The notes under the pieces were generated by a model, which was given only the letters and a program-made list of their open reading frames with translations, did no database searches and was not told the origin of the DNA. From contig NZ_CP138333.2 of the NCBI RefSeq assembly GCF_038561955.2, positions 992,001-1,056,000 of the forward strand: a stretch of DNA of 64,000 bases, read 5' to 3'. Origin of the DNA: Salinicoccus sp. Bachu38 (GTDB lineage: Bacteria; Bacillota; Bacilli; Staphylococcales; Salinicoccaceae). Numbering within the stretch: position 1 is the stretch's first letter; each line of letters starts with the position of its first letter. This document shows positions 35,148-46,143 of this stretch, piece after piece. The translations under genes and the position numbers were made by a program.

Positions 35148-37763
35148 CTATTTCCTTTTTGGACCGAGGCGCCTTCTGAGGCTGAAGACATCCAGGTAGA
35201 TGAGGCTGGCGAGAATGGAGAGGATGCTGATGGCGAGTGTCAGCCAGTAGTATGGCGGTGAGTAGGAGAACGTGATGATGCGGTCCTCCTCCACGGTCTC
35301 AAAACCGGTCATCAGGTAGTTCGTCCGGAAGGACTTCAGTTCTCCTGACACATTCCCCGAGACCGTCATGCCGTCGCGATATATGATCGGCACGGAAGCG
35401 ATGCCGGCACGCGGTTCGGCAAGTTCAACTTCGTATGAATTCGCATGCGCTTCCACAGTATATTCGGGATCCTGCTCCAGGCTTTCCTGTTCGAGCACTT
35501 CGTAGTCCTCGGTGTAGATGCCCTGTATATCGACTGCATATCTGCCTTCCGGGAAGGTGATGGGTACGCTATCCTTCAGTTCGACACGGTACAGCAGGTC
35601 ATCTGCATATGTCCGGTATTTGCTCGAGGCGAACAGCCTTTCATTCGGGTAGCCGTCGACATTGATGGTGAACCGCTTTTCGGGTTCGATCAGCTCGACG
35701 TGCATTTCGATGTAGACATCAGTATCTTCAGGCATGCCGGCGAAGGCATCGAAATTGAAGTTCAATCCGCCGCCGGCTTCCCCGACTTCCAGGATGCCGT
35801 CCGTATATGCAGCATTCTCCGTTTCGACACCCACTTCATCCAGACGGTTTTCGGGCGGTTCGGGTGCCGCCGTCGGTGCGAGCGCCTCCGTCACCGCCCC
35901 CTGCAGCATCGCATGCTCCCTGTGCAGCGGATGCACGAGGTCATCCGGGTCATACACCTCGGAAGCATATCTGATGAAGGGGAGCGGCGCTTCATTTTCA
36001 TATACCGTATAGGTGCCGTCCGACAATATTGGAGTGAACTTCGAAGGGATTCCGTATGCCTCGTCCTGCCGCATCATGTAGTCCACATTGAACAGGGAGA
36101 ACAGGTTGCTCCTCGTCTGGAAGCTCGAATATCGGCTGATTGACTCGTACCGGATGTTCACCTTCAGCTCATTGTAGTAGAAGTCGATGATGTTGCCGTC
36201 GATGATGCTGGAATAGATGCTCGTCCCGCTGAAGTCCATGTACATGGGTGTATTGTCCTGTTCCCTGACCTTATAGTCGATCTTCTGTTCCGGTGCCTTG
36301 AGTCCTTTTATCTCTTCGATGCTGTATTCCTGCCGGTCGCTCGCGTAGTGGTTGCTGTTGATGTAGAACAGGTGGTTGCGGTCGGTGATGCCGTCATGGT
36401 AGATCTGAGTATTCGTATGGGACGCGCTGACCATCATAGTGAAGATGACAATCAGTGCAGCGTATATGCCTGAAGCCAGCTGACGCTTTGATCCTGTCAG
36501 CAGCACGAGTCCCACCACGTGGATTACGGGGATCAGGGGGACCCAGACGACCATCTCCCCCTTGAGGTAGATGGAGACGGCCATGATGACATATACCGGG
36601 ATCAGGCTCATGAGGTACTGCCTGGCACCAATTTCCCTGAAGCGCGACAGGTACTGTGCGATGAGTACGGCATGGAAGAACACGAGCATGTAGTGCCAGC
36701 GTTTCTGCGGCTGCTGGAAGCCGTTGAAGAACATGTCGATGTAGGGCGACAGTGTGAACAGCATGAAAATGATGGTCAGTATCGCAAAAAGCCTGTAGAA
36801 ATAGCGGTCATACAGCTGTCTCGTGAACAGGGCCTGGACGGCGAGGAACAGGATGATGACGAGATAGTTTTCATAGAAGATGTTATCCTGCCAGCCGAGA
36901 TCTTCAAACAGCGGCACATCGACTTCGTACTCCCTGTCGTCGTTGTTCAGAAACCCGCGGACGGCATGGAAGAATGCAGCGGCTGAAATGCCGGCCCCGA
37001 GAAGTGCGGAAGGGATGGCGAGCTTCAGCGTCTCCGTGCGGGGCAGGTCGCCTTTGCGGATGAAGATGAGCCGGACCACAAGATAGATGAGTGCGATGAT
37101 CAGCTGATAGTAGGCAAAATAGAAGTTGTTGATCAGCGTGACGGCGACGGCGAATACGAAGAGGCCGGGCTTTCTTTTTCGAATCAGCAGTTCCAGCGCC
37201 CACAGTGTAAGCGGAAGCCAGATGAATACATCGCTGAAGAACGACCAGAATATCGTGAATCTGAAGTAGGTCGGCGAGGCGGCGAAGATGAAGCCGCCGA
37301 GTATCGCGGGAACCGGCCTGACTCCAATGCTCCCCAGGAAGCGGTATGTAAAGTAGATGATGAGGAATGATTTCAGGATTGATATGAAGAATGCATTCTG
37401 CGCCCAGAAATCGATGGTGGACGGGTCGAATCCCATGATCAGCTCCCCGGTCCTGACGAAGATGATATTCATATAGTAGATGATGTTCGTCGAATAGTAG
37501 TAGGCGAGATCCGTATAGAAATCGCCGCCGAGGCCAAAGTCCATATCATAGAACCATGTGCCCTCCCTGAACTGTTCATACAGGTAGAGCTGCATCGGCA
37601 GCATCTGCTCCAGACCGTCGTTGGCGCCGGTCATGAATACTTTGTCCTTCCGGTCTTCCGGCATGATGAAGCGCCATAATACATAAAAGTGGGAAAGGAT
37701 CGACAGGAAGGCGATGAGTATGAGATGGCGGCATGCATATATTCTGGATTTCAATGTCTGCAT
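35148..37763 (-). CDS. yfhO: YfhO-family membrane glycosyltransferase (GT-C-like)
   Basis: An 871-residue membrane protein with about a dozen N-terminal helices, a large outside domain (about residues 440-835) and a last helix near the C terminus (YYWLTLAISILSILASLIYL) before a basic tail. The early DGLEQMLPMQLYLYEQF and GLGGDFYTDLAYY segments match the YfhO family, in which acidic residues of the first outside loop are thought catalytic. Bacillus YfhO moves sugar from undecaprenyl phosphate to lipoteichoic acid. I chose ATG 37763 after GGAAGGATG; the frame is open upstream into the gtrA gene. Its position between rplS and rbgA matches, as I recall, the S. aureus yfhO locus. Confidence 0.85.
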   Translation of the reverse strand: MQTLKSRIYACRHLILIAFLSILSHFYVLWRFIMPEDRKDKVFMTGANDGLEQMLPMQLYLYEQFREGTWFYDMDFGLGGDFYTDLAYYYSTNIIYYMNIIFVRTGELIMGFDPSTIDFWAQNAFFISILKSFLIIYFTYRFLGSIGVRPVPAILGGFIFAASPTYFRFTIFWSFFSDVFIWLPLTLWALELLIRKRKPGLFVFAVAVTLINNFYFAYYQLIIALIYLVVRLIFIRKGDLPRTETLKLAIPSALLGAGISAAAFFHAVRGFLNNDDREYEVDVPLFEDLGWQDNIFYENYLVIILFLAVQALFTRQLYDRYFYRLFAILTIIFMLFTLSPYIDMFFNGFQQPQKRWHYMLVFFHAVLIAQYLSRFREIGARQYLMSLIPVYVIMAVSIYLKGEMVVWVPLIPVIHVVGLVLLTGSKRQLASGIYAALIVIFTMMVSASHTNTQIYHDGITDRNHLFYINSNHYASDRQEYSIEEIKGLKAPEQKIDYKVREQDNTPMYMDFSGTSIYSSIIDGNIIDFYYNELKVNIRYESISRYSSFQTRSNLFSLFNVDYMMRQDEAYGIPSKFTPILSDGTYTVYENEAPLPFIRYASEVYDPDDLVHPLHREHAMLQGAVTEALAPTAAPEPPENRLDEVGVETENAAYTDGILEVGEAGGGLNFNFDAFAGMPEDTDVYIEMHVELIEPEKRFTINVDGYPNERLFASSKYRTYADDLLYRVELKDSVPITFPEGRYAVDIQGIYTEDYEVLEQESLEQDPEYTVEAHANSYEVELAEPRAGIASVPIIYRDGMTVSGNVSGELKSFRTNYLMTGFETVEEDRIITFSYSPPYYWLTLAISILSILASLIYLDVFSLRRRLGPKRK

Positions 37764-37767
37764 CGTA

Positions 37768-38154
37768 TCATCCTTCCTTGTCCTTGAGCACCCACCTGGT
37801 GATGCCGTATGTGATCGGTACGGTGATGACCAGTACGGGCAGTGGTGCGAGTATTTCATTCCACTCCCACTGGTCCACCAGAATATACAGCAGCAGCGTC
37901 TGCATGCCCATGTTGATGACCTGGGTCAGGGGGAATTTCAGGAATTTGGACAGTGTCGGCCGGACCCGGTAGACCACATAGCAGTTCAGGAAGTAGGAAA
38001 TGACGAACGCGATGATGAATCCTGCCAGATGCGCGATGATGTAGGGGACGCCGAGTAGGAAGAGCAGGGTATAGGCTGCGTAGTAGTTTGCCGTATTCAA
38101 TAGGCCGATGGCCACGAAACGTATGAATTCACTGGTGATACTGCTTTGTCTCAT
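37768..38154 (-). CDS. GtrA/GtcA-family membrane protein (lipid-linked sugar flippase candidate)
   Basis: A 128-residue protein with four membrane helices and the GtrA family start FIRFVAIGLLNTANYYAAY and later FLNCYVVYRV. GtrA/GtcA proteins are believed to flip undecaprenyl-phosphate sugar to the outer face. It overlaps the upstream glycosyltransferase gene by 26 bases and is followed after four bases by yfhO, so the three are made together. Confidence 0.9.
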   Translation of the reverse strand: MRQSSITSEFIRFVAIGLLNTANYYAAYTLLFLLGVPYIIAHLAGFIIAFVISYFLNCYVVYRVRPTLSKFLKFPLTQVINMGMQTLLLYILVDQWEWNEILAPLPVLVITVPITYGITRWVLKDKEG

Positions 38155-39085
38155 GCTGGCCTCCCTGCTCCGCTTCAGATTCGGATGATTCCCTTACGAT
38201 ATACTTGGGCCGGTTTTTGGTCTCGACATAGATGCGGCCGACATATTCGCCGATCATGCCGAGTGAGAACAGCTGGATGCTGCCGAGCAGCAGAAGGCTT
38301 GCGATGATGGAGAAATACCCGGGCACCTCGACGCCATTGATGAGGATGTTCACGAACATGTACAGTATATAGGCGATTGATGTCACCAGTACGCCCAACC
38401 CGAGATAGAAGCAGATCCTGAGCGGGCGGTGGTTGAATGCACTGATGCCGTCGATTGCGTAGTCCAGAAGTTTCAGGGGGTTGAATGTGGACCTGCCGGA
38501 TTCGCGGCTGATGTGATCAAATTCAATCACCGTCTTGTTGAAGCCGACCCATTCGAATATCCCTTTTGAAAACCGGTTGTTTTCGCTGAGGAGCAGTATG
38601 GCGTCGACCACCTTCCTCGAAATCAGCCTGAAGTCGCCCTCGCCATCGACGAGGCGGACGGTGCTCGTAAAGTTCATCAGCCGGTAGAAGAGGTTGGATG
38701 GCAGGCGGCGTGAGAGGGGTTCCCCCGCCCGGTTCCTTTTTGCGACCACCTGGTCGAATCCCGCCTCGAACTGCTCTATCATCTCCGAAATCAGCGATGG
38801 GGGGTGCTGCATGTCACCATCCATGATGATCACAGCCTCTCCCTGTGCATTTTCAAGGCCGGCGATGATGGCCGCCTCCTTCCCGAAATTTCTGGAGAAT
38901 GAGAGGTATCTGACGGGGCTTCCGGCAATGCGCTTCAGTTCATCGAGCGTTCCATCCGTCGATCCGTCGTCGATGAATATGACTTCATACTGCCGATCAA
39001 GAACAGTCATGACCGAATCGATTTCAGTGACGAGTCCTGCGATGTTCCCGGCTTCATTGAATACAGGAATAACAATCGAAATCAT
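38129..39085 (-). CDS. csbB: GT2 polyprenyl-phosphate glycosyltransferase (CsbB-like)
   Basis: Charges undecaprenyl phosphate with a sugar on the inner membrane face. The 318 residues have a GT-A domain with VIPVFNEAGN, FIDDGSTDGT, the DGDMQHPP metal site and a DGEGDFRLISRKV region, then two membrane helices (about 228-255 and 265-290) and a short tail. This is the layout of CsbB, GtrB and dolichol-P-mannose synthase-like proteins. CsbB in Bacillus uses UDP-GlcNAc; the sugar here is not decided by sequence. It is the first gene of the minus-strand cassette. Confidence 0.88.
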   Translation of the reverse strand: MISIVIPVFNEAGNIAGLVTEIDSVMTVLDRQYEVIFIDDGSTDGTLDELKRIAGSPVRYLSFSRNFGKEAAIIAGLENAQGEAVIIMDGDMQHPPSLISEMIEQFEAGFDQVVAKRNRAGEPLSRRLPSNLFYRLMNFTSTVRLVDGEGDFRLISRKVVDAILLLSENNRFSKGIFEWVGFNKTVIEFDHISRESGRSTFNPLKLLDYAIDGISAFNHRPLRICFYLGLGVLVTSIAYILYMFVNILINGVEVPGYFSIIASLLLLGSIQLFSLGMIGEYVGRIYVETKNRPKYIVRESSESEAEQGGQHETKQYHQ

Positions 39086-39194
39086 TTTCCCACCCCCTGT
39101 CGTTTTATTAAAGATTGATTGTATTATATAATATGGAAATAAAATAATGAACCCAAACAGGCAAAGACTTATAAATGAATAGGAGCGCTATACA

Positions 39195-40049
39195 ATGAGC
39201 ATCAACTGGTTTCCAGGACATATGGCAAAAGCAAGAAGGGAAGTCGAGGAGAATCTGAAGAAGGTGGACGTCGTGATCGAGATACTCGATGCACGCATAC
39301 CGCACTCGAGCCACAACCCGATGATGGATGAAATCACCCAGCACAAGCCGAGGGTCGTCGTGCTGAACAAGGTCGACATGGCCGATCCGAAGGCGACGGA
39401 GGCGTGGGTCTCAAAGTTCAAAAGCGAGGGCAAGTATCCCGTCGCGCTCGATGGCAGGAACAACCAGATCATCAAAAAGATCGAACCGCTGGCAGTCAGG
39501 GCCACTGCAGACATCTTTGAACGGATGGAGAAGAAGGGCATCGGCAGGCGGGCCATCCGCGCCATGATCATCGGCATACCGAATGTCGGCAAATCAACGG
39601 TAATCAACAACATCGCCAGGAAGAAGGGGGCAAAGACGGGGAACACCCCAGGTGTGACGAAACAGCAGCAGTGGATCAAGGCCGGGGAGCGCATGGAACT
39701 GCTCGATACCCCAGGAATCCTATGGCCGAAGTTCGAAGATGAAACGACGGGCAGGAAGCTGTCGCTGACGGGTGCCATCAAGGATACGGTCGTCCCTCTG
39801 GATGAGGTGGCCATCTATGGCATGGAATTTCTGATGGAGAATGACTTGGAGCGTTTCAACCGCTTCTACAACATCGATGTGTCGCCGGAAGACGGGATCG
39901 TGGAGGTGTTCGATGCCATTGGCAGGTCCAGGGGACTCAAGGCCGGCGGCAACGAAATCAACTATGAAGCCGTCACCAACCGTCTGATATATGACATCCG
40001 CAACGGCAAGATCGGCAGGTACACATTCGACGTGGTGGAAGGGTCATGA
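39195..40049 (+). CDS. rbgA: Ribosome biogenesis GTPase RbgA (YlqF)
   Basis: A permuted GTPase needed for late 50S assembly. In 284 residues the G4 motif NKVD (about 56-59) precedes the P loop GIPNVGKST and the G3 DTPG, which is the permuted order; the C-terminal ANTAR-like RNA-binding part follows. The start [14 protein letters not shown] is a family signature. AGGAGC lies before the ATG. It overlaps rnhB by four bases. Confidence 0.97.
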   Translation: MSINWFPGHMAKARREVEENLKKVDVVIEILDARIPHSSHNPMMDEITQHKPRVVVLNKVDMADPKATEAWVSKFKSEGKYPVALDGRNNQIIKKIEPLAVRATADIFERMEKKGIGRRAIRAMIIGIPNVGKSTVINNIARKKGAKTGNTPGVTKQQQWIKAGERMELLDTPGILWPKFEDETTGRKLSLTGAIKDTVVPLDEVAIYGMEFLMENDLERFNRFYNIDVSPEDGIVEVFDAIGRSRGLKAGGNEINYEAVTNRLIYDIRNGKIGRYTFDVVEGS

Positions 40050-40810
40050 AGACGCTGCGGGAAATAGAAGCGGAACTCTCCGCCTGCACTGCGTTGGATG
40101 AGCTCTCCGCCTCCCCGCATGCCGCGGATGGACGCAAAGGGGTGGCGAAACTGCTCGGCAAGCACAGGCGGCGCCTTGAGAAGGAGGCGGTGCTCAGGGA
40201 GAAGTTCGAAACCATGAGCCGGTACGAAAAAGAAGTGAAGCAGACCGTCCGTTTTGTCGCCGGGGTGGATGAGGCCGGACGCGGTCCGATCGCCGGGGAA
40301 GTGGTGGCCGCTGCAGTCATTCTGCCGGAAGGCTTCCTCCTGCCGGGGCTTGATGATTCCAAGAAGCTTTCCCTCAAAAAACGGCTTGAGTTCCGTGAAA
40401 TCATCATGCAGGAGGCGGACTATGGCATCGGCATCGCAAGTGTCGGGGAGATCGACACGCTCAATATATACCAGGCAAGCAGGCTCGCCATGGAACGCGC
40501 GGTGGCAAGCCTCGGCGAAAAACCCGGACACCTCCTTGTGGATGCGATGACGATTGATGTAGGCATCCCTGAAACTTCAATCATCAAAGGGGACGCGCAC
40601 TCCGTCTCCATCGCAGCGGCGAGCGTCATCGCCAAGACGGAGCGGGACAGGCGCATGGCGGCATATGACACCATGTACCCGGGATATGGGTTTGCCGCCC
40701 ACAAGGGGTACGGCACGAAGGACCACCTCGAGGCGCTCGAAGCCCTTGGCCCGTGTGAAATCCACCGGGAAACGTTCGAACCGGTGAAAAACATGGTCCT
40801 CACGCAATGA
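40046..40810 (+). CDS. rnhB: Ribonuclease HII
   Basis: Removes ribonucleotides and RNA primers from DNA-RNA hybrids. In 254 residues, an N-terminal extension of about 70 residues typical of Firmicutes precedes the catalytic domain, which has GVDEAGRGP with two of the acidic residues, DDSKKLS, DAMTID and [12 protein letters not shown]. The start overlaps the rbgA stop (ATGA). Confidence 0.97.
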   Translation: MKTLREIEAELSACTALDELSASPHAADGRKGVAKLLGKHRRRLEKEAVLREKFETMSRYEKEVKQTVRFVAGVDEAGRGPIAGEVVAAAVILPEGFLLPGLDDSKKLSLKKRLEFREIIMQEADYGIGIASVGEIDTLNIYQASRLAMERAVASLGEKPGHLLVDAMTIDVGIPETSIIKGDAHSVSIAAASVIAKTERDRRMAAYDTMYPGYGFAAHKGYGTKDHLEALEALGPCEIHRETFEPVKNMVLTQ

Positions 40811-40825
40811 ATTTAATCAATGCAG

Positions 40826-40854
40826 TTTACTTTGATGAATACCTTTTCTATAAT
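40826..40854 (+). promoter_or_regulatory. Promoter of sucCD
   Basis: TTTACT (40826-40831), a 17-base spacer and a perfect TATAAT (40849-40854), 38 bases before sucC. Confidence 0.7.
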
Positions 40855-40891
40855 TGAAGGGTAAGGTTTAAAAAAGCTTAGGAGGATGAAC

Positions 40892-42061
40892 ATGAATATC
40901 CATGAGTATCAAGGGAAAGAAATCTTTCGCTCCATGAGCGTAGCTGTGCCCAACGGAAGTGTGGCCTATACACCTGAGGAAGCAGTGGAAGCAGCAAAGA
41001 CACTCGACTCCGATGTATATGTCGTAAAAGCACAGATCCACGCCGGTGGCCGCGGCAAGGCGGGCGGCGTCAAGATCGCCAAATCACTTGATGAAGTGAG
41101 GGAATACGCCAAGGAACTTCTCGGCAAAGTCCTCGTCACACACCAGACTGGTCCGGAAGGCAAGGAAGTCAAGCGTCTCCTGATTGAAGAGGGCTGCGAC
41201 ATCCAGAAGGAATACTACATCGGCTTCGTCATCGATCGTGCGACAGACCGCGTGGTATTGATGGGTTCTGAAGAAGGCGGTACGGAAATCGAGGAAGTTG
41301 CTGCTGAAACGCCTGAGAAAATCTTCAAGGAAGTCATCGATCCTGTAGTCGGCCTCATGCCGTACCAGGCGAGAAGACTGGCGTTCAATATCAACATTCC
41401 GAAGGAATCCGTGGGCAAAGCAGCCAAACTCATGCTTTCCCTCTATAATGTATTCACAGAAAAGGATTGTTCCATCGTGGAAATCAACCCGCTTGTAACT
41501 ACAGGCGAGGGAAGTGTACTTGCACTCGATGCGAAAGTCAACTTCGATGCAAATGCACTCTTCAGAAACAAGGATATCGTGGAACTCCGTGACCTGGATG
41601 AAGAAGATCCGAAGGAAATCCAGGCCTCCAAATATGATCTTTCATATGTTGCACTGGACGGAAACATCGGCTGCATGGTAAACGGTGCAGGTCTTGCAAT
41701 GGCAACGATGGATACGATCAACCACTTCGGCGGCAGACCGGCGAACTTCCTCGACGTAGGGGGCGGCGCGACAACGGAAAAGGTGACCGAAGCATTCAAG
41801 ATCATCCTAGGCGATGAGGGTGTCGAAGGCATCTTCGTCAACATTTTCGGCGGTATCATGAAGTGTGATGTCATCGCTGAAGGTGTAGTCGAAGCCGTCA
41901 GGAATGTCGGACTTGAAATTCCACTTGTTGTGCGTCTTGAAGGTACGAATGTGGACAGGGGCAAGGAAATCCTTGCTGAATCCGATTTCGACATCATCCC
42001 TGCAAGCACGATGGCTGAAGGTGCCCAGAAGATCATCGAAGCGGTCAACGAAAATAAATAA
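40892..42061 (+). CDS. sucC: Succinyl-CoA synthetase beta subunit (ADP-forming)
   Basis: With SucD it converts succinyl-CoA to succinate with formation of ATP in the citric acid cycle. The 389-residue ATP-grasp protein begins [12 protein letters not shown] and contains [27 protein letters not shown] and [12 protein letters not shown], with [15 protein letters not shown] near the end. I chose ATG 40892 because AGGAGG ends six bases before it; the ATG at 40886 directly abuts the ribosome site. Codon use is that of a well-expressed gene. Confidence 0.97.
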   Translation: MNIHEYQGKEIFRSMSVAVPNGSVAYTPEEAVEAAKTLDSDVYVVKAQIHAGGRGKAGGVKIAKSLDEVREYAKELLGKVLVTHQTGPEGKEVKRLLIEEGCDIQKEYYIGFVIDRATDRVVLMGSEEGGTEIEEVAAETPEKIFKEVIDPVVGLMPYQARRLAFNINIPKESVGKAAKLMLSLYNVFTEKDCSIVEINPLVTTGEGSVLALDAKVNFDANALFRNKDIVELRDLDEEDPKEIQASKYDLSYVALDGNIGCMVNGAGLAMATMDTINHFGGRPANFLDVGGGATTEKVTEAFKIILGDEGVEGIFVNIFGGIMKCDVIAEGVVEAVRNVGLEIPLVVRLEGTNVDRGKEILAESDFDIIPASTMAEGAQKIIEAVNENK

Positions 42062-42078
42062 TAACGGAGGAATCTACT

Positions 42079-42987
42079 GTGGGTGTATTTATTGATAAGG
42101 ATACGAAAGTCCTAGTTCAAGGTATTACTGGATCAACGGCACTGTTCCATACTAAACAGATGCTGGAATATGGTACTCAGATCGTGGCTGGTGTCACACC
42201 AGGCAAAGGCGGCCAGGACGTCGAAGGTGTGCCTGTATTCAATACGGTCGAAGAGGCAAAAGAAAAAACGGGAGCATCCGTCTCCGTCATCTACGTCCCT
42301 GCACCATTTGCTGCAGATGCGATCGTGGAATGTGCAGATGCGGAGCTGGATCTCGCCATCTGCATCACTGAGCATATCCCTGTACTCGATATGGTCAAAG
42401 TGAAACGCTATCTGGAAGGCAAGAAGACACGCCTTGTCGGCCCAAACTGCCCAGGCGTCATCACTGCAGACGAATGCAAGATCGGCATCATGCCGGGATA
42501 CATTCATAAGAAGGGCCACGTCGGTGTAGTCAGCCGTTCAGGCACACTGACCTATGAAGCGGTACATCAGCTGACTGAAGCCGGCATCGGCCAGACGACA
42601 GCTGTCGGAATCGGCGGCGACCCTGTCAACGGTACGGACTTCATCGATGCGCTGAAAGCATTCAATGAAGACCCTGAAACCGAAGCGGTTGTAATGATTG
42701 GTGAAATTGGTGGTACGGCTGAAGAAGAGGCGGCAGAATGGGTCAGGGACAATATGACCAAACCTGTTGTCGGATTCATCGGCGGTGTGACGGCCCCTCC
42801 TGGAAAACGCATGGGCCACGCAGGCGCCATCATCTCCGGCGGCAAGGGTACTGCAGACGAAAAGATCAAAACAATGAACGAATGTGGCATTGAAACTGCA
42901 GATACTCCGTCTGAAATCGGTGAAACATTGATTTCCCGCATCAAAAAAGAAGATGGTCTCTACGAGAAATGCCTCACTGTAAAATAA
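42079..42987 (+). CDS. sucD: Succinyl-CoA synthetase alpha subunit
   Basis: Binds CoA and carries the phosphohistidine. In 302 residues: [16 protein letters not shown] for CoA binding, [18 protein letters not shown], and the phosphorylated His of MGHAGAII (about residue 247). The start is GTG 42079 with GGAGG upstream. It lies 17 bases after sucC and ends in a terminator. Confidence 0.97.
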   Translation: MGVFIDKDTKVLVQGITGSTALFHTKQMLEYGTQIVAGVTPGKGGQDVEGVPVFNTVEEAKEKTGASVSVIYVPAPFAADAIVECADAELDLAICITEHIPVLDMVKVKRYLEGKKTRLVGPNCPGVITADECKIGIMPGYIHKKGHVGVVSRSGTLTYEAVHQLTEAGIGQTTAVGIGGDPVNGTDFIDALKAFNEDPETEAVVMIGEIGGTAEEEAAEWVRDNMTKPVVGFIGGVTAPPGKRMGHAGAIISGGKGTADEKIKTMNECGIETADTPSEIGETLISRIKKEDGLYEKCLTVK

Positions 42988-43016
42988 ATGTTACATGGTT
43001 CATGGAACCGGTTGGG

Positions 43017-43052
43017 AAACACGGAATCTCACATGAGATTCCGTGTTTTTTT
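43017..43052 (+). terminator. Terminator after sucD
   Basis: AAACACGGAATCTC and GAGATTCCGTGTTT form a perfect 14-bp stem with an ACAT loop, followed by a T-run. Confidence 0.93.
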
Positions 43053-43140
43053 GCATTTTATTCCATTATATTTAACTGAATGGTAAACAGGGCGGTGGCC
43101 GATTTCTTCTATAATTATAATAATGAACAGGAGGGATCGG

Positions 43141-43938
43141 ATGGATCTATTAAGTTTGAGTTTTGCAGGAGTGACGCCGCACGAATACAAGGTTCTGGCC
43201 CATCACGGGAACATGGGGATGACACGCAGGATTCGGGAAAAGGTTTCCCGGGCCGGAAGAATGGATAGAAAGAGGATAACAGGAATGCTCAAAGCAAAGG
43301 GGATTGGCCATATCACCATGGAGGACGCGGCATATCCGTCCCTATTGAAACAGATCTACGATCCGCCGCTCGTTCTATATTATCGCGGAGATACCAGTCT
43401 GCTCGAAAACCCGATGCTCGGCATCGTCGGCAGCAGAAAGGCGACTGGATATACCCGGCTCGTGCTCCAGAACATCATTCCGGATTTAGGCGGCATGGTG
43501 GTCGTCTCGGGGCTTGCCTACGGTGCTGATGACATGGCACACAATGCGGCAATGACGAACGGACTCGGCACGGTGGGGGTGCTCGCTTTCGGTCATGACG
43601 TCCATTATCCGCGGAGTACGGCGGGTACGCGGGACAGGATGGAACGGGAAGGACTCGTGATCAGTGAGTATCCGCCGGACGTACAGATAGCCAAATGGCG
43701 CTTCGTCGCACGCAACAGAATCATTGCCGGCTTGTCTTCCGGCGTCCTCGTCACCGAAGCGGAGGCGTCGAGCGGCAGTCTGATCACACTGGATATGGCC
43801 CTCAATGAGAACCGGAATGCGTACTGCATCCCGGGGAACATCCATGCACCCCAGTCGGCCGGCACAAACGAAAGGCTCCGGGAAGGGGCGAAAATGGTCC
43901 TGTCGGGGGCGGATATAATGGAAGATTTCAGAAGCTGA
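43141..43938 (+). CDS. dprA: DNA processing protein DprA
   Basis: Loads RecA onto incoming single strands during natural transformation. The 265 residues carry the Rossmann DNA_processg_A domain: GIVGSRKATGYTR, VSGLAYGADDMAH, LAFGHDVHYP, ISEYPP, RNRIIAGLS and EASSGSLITLDMALNENR. I chose ATG 43141, five bases after AGGAGGG; an ATG 18 bases upstream is in frame but lies before the ribosome site. The gene is complete. Whether the organism is competent is not shown here. Confidence 0.95.
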   Translation: MDLLSLSFAGVTPHEYKVLAHHGNMGMTRRIREKVSRAGRMDRKRITGMLKAKGIGHITMEDAAYPSLLKQIYDPPLVLYYRGDTSLLENPMLGIVGSRKATGYTRLVLQNIIPDLGGMVVVSGLAYGADDMAHNAAMTNGLGTVGVLAFGHDVHYPRSTAGTRDRMEREGLVISEYPPDVQIAKWRFVARNRIIAGLSSGVLVTEAEASSGSLITLDMALNENRNAYCIPGNIHAPQSAGTNERLREGAKMVLSGADIMEDFRS

Positions 43939-43975
43939 TTTTCATGAATACAAGAAAATTTAAAATATATTATAG

Positions 43976-44005
43976 TTGACAAACAATTTTACTTCACTGT
44001 ATTAT
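43976..44005 (+). promoter_or_regulatory. Promoter of topA
   Basis: A perfect TTGACA (43976-43981), an 18-base spacer and TATTAT (44000-44005), 38 bases before the topA start. Confidence 0.8.
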
Positions 44006-44043
44006 TTGGATTTGAAAACACAAACGAAGGAGGCAATCGGCCT

Positions 44044-46110
44044 GTGGCAGATAATCTGGTTATTGTAGAATCGCCTGCGAAAGCTAAGACGATAGAAAAA
44101 TACCTCGGCAAACGATACAAAGTCGTTGCTTCGATGGGTCACGTACGCGATTTGCCTCGCAGTCAAACGGGGATAGACACCGACAACAATTATGAGCCCA
44201 AATACATCACCATTCGTGGAAAGGGGCCTCTTCTCAAGGATTTGAAGAAAGAAGCCAAAAAAGCGAAAAAGATATTCTTGGCAAGTGACCCGGACCGCGA
44301 AGGCGAAGCAATTGCATGGCACCTGAGCCATGCGCTTGGAGATGACAAGGAATACTACAGGGTGGTATTCAATGAAATTACGAAAGATGCAGTGAAGGAG
44401 AGCTTCAAGCATCCCGGAACGATCAATCAGAGGCTTGTGGATGCCCAGCAGGCGCGTCGGATACTCGACCGGCTCGTTGGCTACAACATTTCACCCGTGC
44501 TGTGGAAAAAAGTGAAAAAAGGACTGTCGGCAGGGCGTGTCCAGTCTGTAGCACTGAAGATGGTCATCGACCGTGAAAATGAAATCAGAAAGTTCAAGCC
44601 TGAAGAATACTGGACGATTACAGGCCTTTTCAAATATGGCAAAAGCAGCTTCGAAGGCAAATTCAACCGGCTCGCCAAGGAAAAGATCAAGCTGAAGGCA
44701 AAGGAAGATGTCGATCACGTGCTGTCACAGCTTGAAGGCGACCAGTTCAATGTGGATTCGGTTGAGAAGAAGGAGAAGAAACGCTATCCATCGAAACCGT
44801 TCACTACATCCTCCCTCCAGCAGGAAGCTGCAAGGAAGCTGAACTTCAAGGCGCGCAAGACGATGATGGTCGCCCAGCAGCTTTATGAAGGGATAGACAT
44901 CAAGAAGGCCGGCACAGTGGGTCTGATCACCTATATGAGGACGGATTCCACGAGGATTTCCCCGGTGGCCCAGAAGGAAGCCGTCGACTATATAGAAGAG
45001 GAATTCGGCAATAACTTCGTCGGAGCAAAACCTTCCGGGAAAAAGACGGAAGGCAGCCAGGATGCGCACGAGGCAGTACGTCCGACAAGCGCAAACCGGA
45101 CGCCGGCGAACATGAAGCAGTACCTCTCCCGCGACCAGTACAGACTGTATAAGCTGATCTGGGACCGTTTCATCGCCAGCATGATGGCACCGGCCATTCT
45201 GGATACCGTCCGGATGGAACTGTCGAACAACGGTGTCATTTTCAGAAGCAATGGACAGACGATCAAGTTCAAAGGCTTCATGCAGATCTATGTCGAAGGC
45301 AGGGACGACGAAGAGGAAGATCTGAACAACCGCCTGCCGGAAATCGCAGAAGGGGAGACGGTCAAGTCGGACAAGATCGATCCGAAACAGCACTTCACCC
45401 AGCCGCCGCCGCGATATACGGAGGCCAGGCTTGTAAAGACCCTGGAAGAGCAGGGGATCGGCCGGCCATCCACATATGCGCCGACATTGGACACGATCCA
45501 GAAAAGAAATTATGTCAAAATCGATCAGAAACGTTTCATTCCTACCGAACTCGGGGAAATTGTCAACCAGTCGGTGACTCAGTACTTCCCGGATATCATA
45601 GATGTGGAATTCACACGGACGATGGAGAAGAGCCTGGATGACATCGCCGAGGGCGAAGCTTCATGGGTTGCGGTCATAGATGATTTCTACAAGGATTTCG
45701 AGCCACAGGTGGAACGTGCCGATGAAGAGATGGAAAAAATCGAAATCAAGGACGAACCGGCCGGTGAGGACTGCGAGAAATGCGGTTCGCCGATGGTCTA
45801 CAAGATGGGGCGCTATGGAAAGTTCATGGCCTGCTCGAACTTCCCGGACTGCCGCAATACAAAGGCGATCGTCAAAACGATCGGCGTAAAATGTCCGAAG
45901 TGCAATGAAGGGGATGTCGTCGAGAGGAAATCCAAAAAGAACCGGATCTTCTACGGCTGCGACCGCTATCCGGAATGTGACTTCATTTCCTGGGATCGCC
46001 CGATCGGCAGGGACTGTCCGAAATGTGAACACTATCTTGTGGAAACCAAAAAAGGCAAGAAAGCCAAAGTGAAATGTACAAATTGCGATTATGAAGAGAA
46101 AGCGGAGTAG
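44044..46110 (+). CDS. topA: DNA topoisomerase I
   Basis: A type IA enzyme that relaxes negative supercoils. In 688 residues: the Toprim domain ([33 protein letters not shown]), the active tyrosine in [11 protein letters not shown] (about 297), and GRPSTYAPT. The C terminus has three four-cysteine zinc ribbons (CEKCGSP...CSNFPDC, CPKCNEG...CDRYPEC, CPKCEHY...CTNC). The start is GTG 44044 with GGAGGC upstream. In relatives trmFO follows; it does not here. Confidence 0.97.
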   Translation: MADNLVIVESPAKAKTIEKYLGKRYKVVASMGHVRDLPRSQTGIDTDNNYEPKYITIRGKGPLLKDLKKEAKKAKKIFLASDPDREGEAIAWHLSHALGDDKEYYRVVFNEITKDAVKESFKHPGTINQRLVDAQQARRILDRLVGYNISPVLWKKVKKGLSAGRVQSVALKMVIDRENEIRKFKPEEYWTITGLFKYGKSSFEGKFNRLAKEKIKLKAKEDVDHVLSQLEGDQFNVDSVEKKEKKRYPSKPFTTSSLQQEAARKLNFKARKTMMVAQQLYEGIDIKKAGTVGLITYMRTDSTRISPVAQKEAVDYIEEEFGNNFVGAKPSGKKTEGSQDAHEAVRPTSANRTPANMKQYLSRDQYRLYKLIWDRFIASMMAPAILDTVRMELSNNGVIFRSNGQTIKFKGFMQIYVEGRDDEEEDLNNRLPEIAEGETVKSDKIDPKQHFTQPPPRYTEARLVKTLEEQGIGRPSTYAPTLDTIQKRNYVKIDQKRFIPTELGEIVNQSVTQYFPDIIDVEFTRTMEKSLDDIAEGEASWVAVIDDFYKDFEPQVERADEEMEKIEIKDEPAGEDCEKCGSPMVYKMGRYGKFMACSNFPDCRNTKAIVKTIGVKCPKCNEGDVVERKSKKNRIFYGCDRYPECDFISWDRPIGRDCPKCEHYLVETKKGKKAKVKCTNCDYEEKAE

Positions 46111-46116
46111 TACAGG

Positions 46117-46143
46117 TACCCATATCCTGATATGGGTATTTTT
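46117..46143 (+). terminator. Terminator after topA
   Basis: TACCCATAT and ATATGGGTA pair around a CCTG loop, followed by five T. Confidence 0.85.

Noticed and set aside
43945-43965. Possible CodY box before topA (AAGAAAATTT-like)
   Set aside because: Only half of the 15-base consensus is present, in AT-rich DNA where chance matches are expected.
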